From the NCBI GenBank assembly GCA_030522415.1, contig CM060104.1, forward strand, positions 9,311,501 to 9,375,500: a DNA stretch of 64,000 nt. Direction: 5' to 3'. The position numbers and the translations under genes are program-made. The notes beneath the pieces were generated by a model. That model did not search any database, was not told the origin of the DNA, and saw only the letters and a program-made list of their open reading frames with translations. Source of the stretch: Channallabes apus (lineage: Eukaryota; Chordata; Actinopteri; Siluriformes; Clariidae). Shown piece after piece: positions 56,775 through 64,000 of this stretch (positions within the stretch are counted from its first letter, which is position 1; every line of letters begins with the position of its first letter).

Positions 56775-57905
56775 TTGGAAATCCCAAATGGCAATTGATG
56801 AGGCAAGCTTCCTGGTCGAATGGGCCCTAATCACTAGAGGCAAAGTGTGCCACGCGCCTCATAGGTTAGGGCACTAGCATCTCTCACCCGACTCATCATA
56901 TGGCGGCTGCCCTTCCGCCGCAGCCCCACGACGTATGAAACCCTGCTCTAATTTACGGCACTAGCAGAGGTGCGCTGTAAATTGAAGTCTTACTGCTCCG
57001 GAGCTATAACGGTGGAGGACAGAAGGCTTCAACTGTGGAAGATAGTTGGGTAAGAATGCAGAACAGCTTTTTCTAGCCAACTGGCAAAGGCTGGGAAGGC
57101 TGATGAGGTCCGCGAATAAGCCGGCAACTAGTGGTGTTTTCCACAAAACCCATGAGTCAGGACGTAGGCCGAAATAGCGGATGCATACGTTTCGAGGGTA
57201 CTAGGGCCCAAGCCCGAGGTTAGTGTTCCTGCAGAAACTTCCAGCACTGAAAACAATATACATGTTTTATGTCCTGGAATGTAAATGATCCTGAGGGACA
57301 GAATTTGTCCTGTCCTTAAGCAGAATCTAGTGCGCTAGTTTCCTTAGCGGCGCAAATCTAGTCTGCCCAGGTGATATTTACAAGACTACCATAATGTTGT
57401 CCATCCGTGCTAGCCTCTTGATTGCTGGAGGGAGTATTTCAGGGCCAGAAATAAAGTAATCAATTCGAGTCGGTTAGAGTCGGACCTCTCCAGATCCCTT
57501 GGGCTGGACGGCCATCAAAGGCCGTGCTCTTGCCCGTAAGGGGAACAAGTCTGCCCTTAGCAACTTGCGACGACAGCACGGACCTAGAATGGGCCCCAGA
57601 GTCAAGGATAAGGATCTGAACCACATAGAGAGGGTATGAAGCTCTCGGCGAGAAACCCTTATTGCCTCAGCATCGAGTGTAGCTTTTGAAAGGGAACTGT
57701 TCATTCCATATACCTGATATACAGTGGGAGCCATGTCAAACAGCCGCCTGGAGTATGACAGGTCCATGACAGGACCATGCACGATTCGTGCACGGAATTT
57801 GATCCCCCGCAATGATGCAGTTAACGATACCCCGCCCCTTAAACGCCCCCATGCGCTTTCTAAAAAGATGGTTGCAATGCTGTATAATCCCGCCAGATGG
57901 AGCAT
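56775..57905 (-). repeat. Possible DIRS-like retroelement relic
   Basis: A GC-richer segment. On the minus strand, LSLRIIYIPGH (57301-57269) resembles the end of the RNase H domain of DIRS-type elements, followed after a gap by GLGPSTLETYASAISAYVLTHG (about 57220-57150), like the start of their tyrosine recombinase. An open frame 57474-57905 (minus, 143 codons, FRARIVHGPVMDLSYS...) is in the same strand but not recognised. Several stops and gaps, so non-functional. It could instead be another element; the two motifs are the only support. Confidence 0.45.
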
Positions 57906-59070
57906 TGACTGCTTCAGTTAACTGCAGTGATCAAGCAGCCGTATATTATGTTAAATATATAACATAACTTATGTCAACATAGTTTCATAAATAGATGATG
58001 TGGTAAAAAAGAGGGAAAAAACGATTAATAAAACAGATTTAAATCACTCAATACACAACCCATGATGCTAATTTTAAATTAATTAATTAATAAAACTACT
58101 TATTGCAATATTTTTCACCACATCCCTAAAGACATGGTAACATCTGTAATTTATCTATACTGGTCATTGTAGGTACGGAATACAAATGCGGGCTATGTAC
58201 ATTATTTTACATTAAGGTGTATTGTATCTATTTCCTTTAAAACACTGGTAGATAATATTTTGCTGCAAAGTAAAGCTTAAAATGTAACTTTTGCTTGGGT
58301 TTGTTTTCGTTATATTTTTGATGTTTTTGCTGATGTTTTTTTCACTGATAGTCAAAAATTGGCATAACAAATCGATTAATGGTACATAATATCTGGACCA
58401 AATATCTGTCCAGGAATCAGTATTTCTTTAGTCATTTAACCAGCATAACCTTCCCCCATCAAAGATCTGATGGGGCATTAATCACTTATCACAACAGTGA
58501 ATAGATGCGGCAGTAGAGACAGATTAAATCCCCATAAACATTCACACTTGAAAACAAAAGAACTCGCAGGACAGGAATCACCTACAGGATACTACTGTAT
58601 TTTTCACTGCTTATATATTTTTGCCATAGTTTCATTTGGTTTTATGCAATTTCATGTGTTATTTGTGTGTGTGTGTGTGCGCAAGAGAGAGTGAGAGAGC
58701 GTATGCGCGAGAGAGGGCTTATATTGTGATTTGTCCATATTTACTAAAGCCTGGATTACTACTACTAATAAAAATTATTTCAATGTAACCCATCGGTCTC
58801 AATCACAAAATCAGCCAAAGCTGTAAACAGATGACACAACAAATTATATACTCTGAAATGTTCATTTGAACATTTAAAAATAGATACAAAAAACATAAAT
58901 AGAAAAACAATCAACTGTTATAGTTAAAGTCACAAAGTAGCACAGACGCAAATGATCAAGTGTTTAATTGTTGTTGTCGTTTTCTCAAACATGATTTTCC
59001 CAACTTGGCGTTTATAAAGATTCAGACAGACTGAATTTAAGAATGTATCCGTAGGACCCTAAAACACACT

Positions 59071-59075
<5 letters not shown>
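57906..59075. other. AT-rich intergenic DNA
   Basis: Short TG tract at about 58664-58680; no gene recognised. Confidence 0.45.

Positions 59076-59107
<32 letters not shown>
59076..59107. repeat. (CA)n microsatellite
   Basis: About 15 CA units. Confidence 0.95.
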
Positions 59108-59109
<2 letters not shown>

Positions 59110-59765
59110 ATGTGCAAAGCGGAGATGGCCATTCACACCTCTGACTGTCTTTTGTCTTGTAAATGAGGTATCTTCACACTCTTTGTTTGCACTGTAAACT
59201 GTAGTTTGTTAGGGCACTTGGTTATACACAGTACTTTAATGTATGGAACACTTACTTCACTTATTGGTTACTGGTTTGTTTTATTTGAAATATTGCTTAT
59301 TACCTTGTTCAGCAAAATAAATAAATTATTAACGTATTGAAGTATTTTAGTTAATGACAAAAACAGCGCTTGTGTTTAGGACTGATGCTGGACAGCTGTG
59401 TTCACAGGTTTAATCAACGATTTACAAGACAACAGTTAAAGCATTTGTGGATGAGAGGTGTGTGTGTGTGTGTGCACTCCTGCATTTCTCCATTGGCTTT
59501 CACAAACACATTTGCGCAGACAAGTCTAAAGAATCCATCCCCCCACCAAAAACACACACACATACACAGAGCAATTAGCACCATGTCATACTCAGTATTC
59601 TCCACTGAGGTTTCTCACCTTCCACTCCTTCTAAGTTTGTCTTTGCTCTTTTGATGGAGTTCTTAAAACCCAAAACATTTATTTATATTGAGAAAAATTA
59701 TTATGGGTCACATAATCACAAACACAAACTAGCACAGATACATACGATCAAGTGTTTAACTGGGG
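59108..59765. other. Intergenic DNA
   Basis: The open frame 59370-59654 has no known domain. Confidence 0.45.
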
Positions 59766-59960
59766 GCCAGGGGTAGCTCAGTGGTTAAGGCATTGGATTA
59801 CGGTTCGGAAGATCCCAGGTTCAAACCCCACAACCACCAAGTTGCCACTGTTGGGCCCTTGAGCAAGGACCTTAACCCTCAACTGCTCAGATGTACGGTA
59901 TAATGAGATAAAAATGTAAGTCGCTCTGGATAAGAGCATCTGCCAAATGCCTAAATGTAA
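59766..59960 (+). mobile_element. SINE-B, full length
   Basis: Head 'gccaggggtagctcagtggt', B-box-like 'caggttcaaacccc', body 'gttgccactgttgggccctt', complete tail 'taagtcgctctggataagag' and 'catctgccaaatgcctaaat'. More complete than the copy at 44531. No clear target duplication. Confidence 0.9.
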
Positions 59961-59999
59961 CTGTTTTCATTTGTTTCTATGACAAATAATAATAATAAT

Positions 60000-60194
60000 C
60001 TTCATCTTTTATACCGCTTTATCCTGCATTTAGGGTCGCGGGGACCTGGAGCCCATCCCGAGGAGACTCAGGGCACAAGGCAGGGTACACCCTGGACAGC
60101 GTGCCAATCCATGGCAGAGCACACACACACTCATTCACACACTATGGTCAATTTGGGAACACCAATTAGCCTAATCTGCATGTCTTTGGACTGT

Positions 60195-60225
<31 letters not shown>

Positions 60226-60351
60226 ACCAAGCACGGGGAGAACATGCAAACTTCATGCACACAAAGATGGTAATCGAGCCTGGCCGGGAATCGAACCCGG
60301 ACCCTGGAGGTGCAAGGCAACAGTGCTAACCACTACACCACCGTGCCGCCC
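60000..60351 (-). mobile_element. SINE-A inserted in an AAT tract
   Basis: Minus-strand copy with full head (ending ccgtgccgccc at 60351) and body; the tail is short. AAT repeats are on both sides (59984-59999 and from 60353), consistent with insertion into, and duplication of, an AAT microsatellite. Confidence 0.88.
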
Positions 60352-60352
60352 A

Positions 60353-60397
60353 ATAATAATAATAATAATAATAATAGTTATTATTATTATTATTATT
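60353..60397. repeat. (AAT)n-(ATT)n microsatellite able to form a hairpin
   Basis: About eight AAT units, a short spacer (ag), then about seven ATT units. Confidence 0.9.
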
Positions 60398-61872
60398 TTC
60401 AGCCCAACTCTTTGACTATTTAAAACAAAGTTGTCTCCCATTTTTTGCCCATTGAAGTTGTTGGTTCAAGTAAACATTTTTTTAAATACCCAAACAATCC
60501 CCCAGCAATTAAAACATGCAAACATGACTTTAAAAATTCAATTTATTCTTCCAAAACTAGTCAAATTTAAAACAGTAATTTGTATAAAACAGGTGAATAC
60601 ATGTTGTATTTTTGCTTAAAGTTAATTAAACTACCCGGATAACACCAGCGGCTTATCAGTCTCTATCTGGTTCTTTTATATTAAAATATAAATTTTTAAA
60701 AACTATCAAAAATGGAACAGTTTAAGACTTTGTTTCCCCCAAAGTACCCCCCAGACGTTTTGCAGTTCTATGTTCAGAATATACAGTAGACCTGACCAAA
60801 AATCAATCTAAAGCTGTTGCACTGTTACGTCATCCCTCCTACAGCTCCCTCAACAGCTTGTTCAGGCTCCTTCAGTGGATCCAAAAGGCCAACCATCACC
60901 CGTCTGACCCCCTAATCCTCCACTGCGGAGCTCTGATTAAAGACAACAGGAGAATTTGGTGAAGATAATGATAAATAAACTTTACAGAATATCTAGTTGT
61001 GATAAAAAATAAAAGATATTAATAAACCTATTTACATCAGAGTGTGTAAAATACTGTTTTGGGAATTCTGGAATGTAAATAAACTGCCTGTCCTAATGTT
61101 AACTATTGAACTTTGTTAGTGTTAACCACTGTCTGTCTGTATTATCGTCTGCATTAAATTACCCGAGAATTTACTTAATGCGCTGTTCCTACAAATAAGT
61201 TAAGCAATATAACACTCGTATATGAGCATTAGTTCATCTCTGAAGCCAAACTATAACTTACTGAGTACTGAAGCCCCCCACACCTCCCCCTCCTCCTTAA
61301 CTGATAAACACTTCAGGGTTTTTATCCAGCTCGTTAACTAAGCACTCGCGGTACCGCGCAAAGGCACGGCCAAAATGGATAAAATATAAACCCAGTTATG
61401 AGCGTTTAGCTCGCTAGCTCCTGTACATCTATCCTCTTCTTGTGTCCTTCATGAACTGCATCACATTATATTCCAGTCACAAAAATAACCTGCAGATTAA
61501 CTCTTACCCAAATAATAAATAAACGGTGAATTTATCCAGAAAACACGCGGTCAGATTCTGAAGGTATTTTCAGAGAGCAAAAACACTCTTCATCGGGTAG
61601 TGCAGCTTTTGTAATAGGGACCTTAATAGTATTTTCGACGTTTTTGTAATGTTTTTGATTAAAAGAGGAGTGACATTGTGATTTTTTGACACTGACTGTA
61701 AGCTGTAATGTTAACTCCAAACTTGGTAAACAGACCATTAAGTTATCTAAAGTCACATCTGACCGCTGCTGGTGCTGCTAGTGATTTTCAAAACAGCAAA
61801 TAAAAAAACTAAACTGGGAAATAAACTGTAAACTACCTGAAACAAATTTTTATAAAAATAAAACACCACTTA
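60398..61872. other. Intergenic DNA with one coding-like patch
   Basis: 60712-60962 (plus) reads in two frames like protein: MEQFKTLFPPKYPPDV... up to TAG 60787-60789, then in another frame LLRHPSYSSLNSLFRLLQW... and HHPSDPLILHCGALIK to TGA 60960-60962. I do not recognise it. The minus-strand frame 61532-61756 is likewise unknown. A GC-rich spot (actcgcggtaccgcgc) lies near 61345. Confidence 0.35.
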
Positions 61873-61970
61873 CCGTGAATAGTCCATTAAGCCGCCATCT
61901 TCATCTCTGTAGAGCAGTTTGATAGTGTCAGTTTGGTGGGGGTGGGGGCGGGTTGTTAAAATCACGTGAT
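61873..61970 (-). promoter_or_regulatory. Putative TATA-less promoter and first exon
   Basis: Read on the minus strand, in order: palindrome ATCACGTGAT (61961-61970, E-box), a C-rich GC/KLF box (61935-61952), AAGATGGCGGC (61891-61901, a YY1-type element common just downstream of vertebrate start sites) and a consensus splice donor G|GTAAGT (GTAAGT at 61873-61868). An ATG at 61887 would give MDYS before the donor; a shorter ATG frame overlaps it. This is the layout of a 5' exon. No downstream exon was identified, so the gene is unknown. Motifs are seen; function is inferred. Confidence 0.4.
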
Positions 61971-62018
61971 TGCAACTAATTGCCGCTAAATTGCTGGCAA
62001 CATGTTCTTGAGAACGAA

Positions 62019-62032
62019 GCGCCATCTAGTGG
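62019..62032. promoter_or_regulatory. CTCF-like binding site
   Basis: gcgccatctagtgg matches the core of the vertebrate CTCF consensus (reverse of CCACTAGATGGCGC). It lies 50 bases from the E-box above, in a CpG-rich patch. Confidence 0.5.
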
Positions 62033-62394
62033 TGGAACCAGGTAAATGAATAAATTGTTTACTATGAAATCTTGACATGCTTTTCTGGCACTAGAGGGAG
62101 GGGGGATCACAGCGTCCATAGGGCAGCCGTACGCCGTTCGCATGCCATTCATATGGCCGCGGTTATTTGACGTGGCTCCATCTGTAAGTGCCTGATTGAG
62201 TCCTTTCCCCTTTAAGTCCTGTGATGTCACCTAAAGCCAGCACAATTTCCTTTTTTGTCTCCTCCTCTTCCCTTTTTTGGATGAAACTGTAGGGAAGAGA
62301 GAAAACAAGGGCAATTCATACTCTGAGGCTGTTTGTTCTTTTATGTGTCAGAGAGGAGAGATTAAATACTTCCAGTGAACCACCACCTGTGTCC
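62033..62394. other. Short CpG-rich patch, no gene seen
   Basis: 62100-62230 has several CpGs (gccgtacgccgttcgc, ggccgcgg) and CRE-like words (tgacgtgg, gtgatgtcac). It could extend the promoter above. No recognised coding sequence. Confidence 0.35.
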
Positions 62395-62572
62395 CGTGTC
62401 TGATCCACACAACGTAGTGTGAAGTTTAACTGGAGTGACCAGTTACACAGACTGGTACTTCAATACCAGTTTCAACACATCGACTGGAGCATATTTGACA
62501 CTCAGACAACCTGTGGTTTCCACTTGGACATTGACAATTACGCTTCCTCCATACATACTGGACTATATTCAG
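62395..62572 (+). pseudogene. LINE fragment, endonuclease-RT linker
   Basis: FQHIDWSIFDTQTT, then LDIDNYASSI (about 62470-62560) resembles the 'DWSVF...IDDYTSSV' linker of fish LINEs between endonuclease and RT. Cut at 62573 by repeat X. Short, so uncertain. Confidence 0.45.
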
Positions 62573-63068
62573 CAGTGTTGTGTGTAACGAGTTACAAAGT
62601 AACATGTTGGAGTATTTGGATTACTTTTTTGATGTAACGAGTAATCTAAAGCATTAGGTCCGCCATTTAAGTACTCTGTTATTTAGTTACATTTTCAAAA
62701 ATGTAATCCATTATTCAGACAATTTATGTAATCCGTGAGCATGACAGCAGTGATTCCTAATCCGTTGTGTGTGAGTGAGTGTGTGTGAGTGTGAATGTCA
62801 TCCTACAAGCCACACCCCCGATAACCCGCCCCCCCTCTGTTATTCCTGCTGTTATACCCCTATCTCACCTATGCAGTTTGACTATACGCGGACCGATGCT
62901 CGGAAAGATGGAAACCTAATCACACCGCCAAAACTCGTGGTGAATCATGATGAACCGTACTTGTGGCCAGCGTGTGAAACCGCATAGGTAAGATGGGTAC
63001 AACATGCATGAGCAATCACAAAGGAGTTTTCATTTTCTGCAATGGAAAATGCTCTAACTAGTTACTTT
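62573..63068 (-). repeat. Dispersed repeat X, copy 2
   Basis: Inverse copy of 54847-55282. The 20 bases tattcctgctgttatacccc (62841-62860) are an exact reverse match to copy 1. It is about 60 bases longer through an extra internal segment (62868-62990). Inserted between two LINE fragments. Confidence 0.78.
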
Positions 63069-63071
63069 TAT

Positions 63072-64000
63072 AAGAAACTACTGTCACTGAGAAGCTCCGT
63101 GCTGCTAAATCAGCTAAACTATCATCTGTCCTCATCCTCCTGGACCTGTCAGTTGCATTTGACACTGTGAACCACAAGATTCTAGTATCTATTCTTACAA
63201 GCCTTGGACTCCGTGGAACAGTGTAAATGGTTTTCTTCTTACCTAGAAGATAAATTGCATAAGGTGACATGGAGGGGATCCACATCTGCCCCACACAGAC
63301 TCGATACTGGTGTCCCACAATGTTCAGTACTTGGTCCTTTTTTGTTCTCCCTCTATACCCGGTCTCTTGGTAAGGTCATATAATAAGGCTTTTCATATCA
63401 TTGTTATGCAGATGACACACACTTATGCTCTCCTGTCCTCCCTCAGGTACTCAGGTTTCCACCCGGATCTCAGCATGTCTGGCAGACATCTCATCCAAAA
63501 TGGCAGCTCATCAGCTGAAGCTCAATCACAGTAAAACCGAACTGCTCTTTATTCCTGGTGATTCATCCCCTAGTCAAGACCTTGTTATCTCCCTGGACAA
63601 CAATCAAATCACTCCTACAGCCACTGCCCACAATCTTGGACAACTCTGGACAATCATATGTTATATTATCCACACATTGCTAACCTTACTCACTCTTGTC
63701 AATTTCTTCTTCACCACATCAGAAGAATCTGCTCATTTCTGTTTTTCACAGGCTATTCTGGTCTTGTCATTTCAAGACTGGACTTTTGCAACTCACTACT
63801 GGCAGGTCTGTCTCTGTCCACCATTCGTCCTCTGCAGCTGCATGTCTCATTTTCAACCATCCCATGTTCTCCCTCACCCCCCGTTCTCCGCTCCCTGCAC
63901 TGGCTTCCTGTAGCTGCCTGCATCAAATTTAAAACCCTAATGCTTGCCTATGAACCTAAAAATGGCCCAGCACCCACTTACCTCTCAGCTCTAATCACAC
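63072..64000 (+). pseudogene. L2-like LINE reverse transcriptase relic, runs off the window
   Basis: Frames shift several times but the order of motifs is clear: TEKLRAAKSAKLSS, motif A region LILLDLSVAFDTVNHKI (about 63130-63180), GLRGTV, motif B GVPQCSVLGPF (about 63308), motif C equivalent 'tgttatgcagatgacaca' (CYADDT, about 63403), CLADISSKMAAHQLKLNHSKTELLFIPG (63478 on), DNNQITPTATAHNLG, and the C-terminal blocks ending near HWLPVAACIKFKTLMLAYE-like sequence (63895-63955). The downstream part is outside the window. Frameshifts near 63230, 63385 and 63640 make it non-functional. Similar in clade to 35849-39143. Confidence 0.85.

Noticed and set aside
61532..61756. Second exon of the putative gene (frame ...CSLKIPSESDRVFSG)
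   Set aside because: No acceptor-donor pair or homology; left as unknown.
1..64000. CRISPR array, operon or prokaryotic transfer
   Set aside because: Composition, repeats and gene types are all those of a vertebrate genome.

Overview
The window looks like a piece of a ray-finned fish nuclear genome, AT-rich and non-coding apart from mobile elements. The evidence is the combination of several Tc1-like transposons with IR/DR ends, tRNA-derived SINEs ending in (GAAT)n or in the 'taagtcgctctggataag' type of tail, APE-type LINEs of the CR1/L2 group, Tf1/sushi-type gypsy elements and many CA/GT, AAT and AT microsatellites. A catfish or other otophysan is a guess from general resemblance. I found no certain host protein-coding exon, no rRNA or tRNA gene, and nothing prokaryotic (no operons, CRISPR or IS elements).

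Layout. 1-1782: left-truncated, minus-strand gypsy element (LTR, gag, start of protease). 3.2-6.2 kb: three copies of SINE family A. 7.8-9.2 kb: decayed Tc1-like transposon. 10-13.5 kb: SINE fragments and unannotated AT-rich DNA. 13.56-16.80 kb: LINE copy 1 (minus) with an intact 922-codon endonuclease/reverse transcriptase frame. 16.8-28.6 kb: mostly unannotated DNA with microsatellites, SINE pieces and a Tc1 relic. 28.59-31.97 kb: LINE copy 2 (plus), nearly identical to copy 1 but with one nonsense codon. 34.90-40.03 kb: three-level nest, in which a gypsy element is interrupted by an L2-like LINE that is itself interrupted by a complete Tc1-like transposon. 40.59-42.93 kb: two solo-LTR-like units. 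43.46-46.46 kb: second nest, a Tc1 relic carrying a SINE-B and a deleted PIF/Harbinger element, with an 89-bp perfect duplication beside it. 47.5 kb SINE-A; 48.9 kb Tc1 relic. 54.3-57.9 kb: LINE endonuclease relic, a repeat also present inverted at 62.6 kb, a mariner-type transposon with an intact 365-aa DD37D transposase, and a DIRS-like relic. 59.8-60.4 kb: SINE-B and SINE-A. 61.87-62.23 kb: a CpG- and motif-rich patch that could be a promoter with a first exon on the minus strand, next to a CTCF-like site. 62.4-64.0 kb: LINE reverse-transcriptase relics running off the window.

How the parts relate. The only long intact frames are LINE copy 1 (13915-16683) and the mariner transposase (55569-56666); both could be active or recently active. 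Both gypsy units show complementarity between the start of the presumed transcript and the bases just after the LTR, the mark of self-primed (Tf1/sushi-type) reverse transcription. The SINEs have target-site duplications and LINE-like tails, so they probably moved using LINE machinery. Clade names are from memory of family sequences, since no search was possible.
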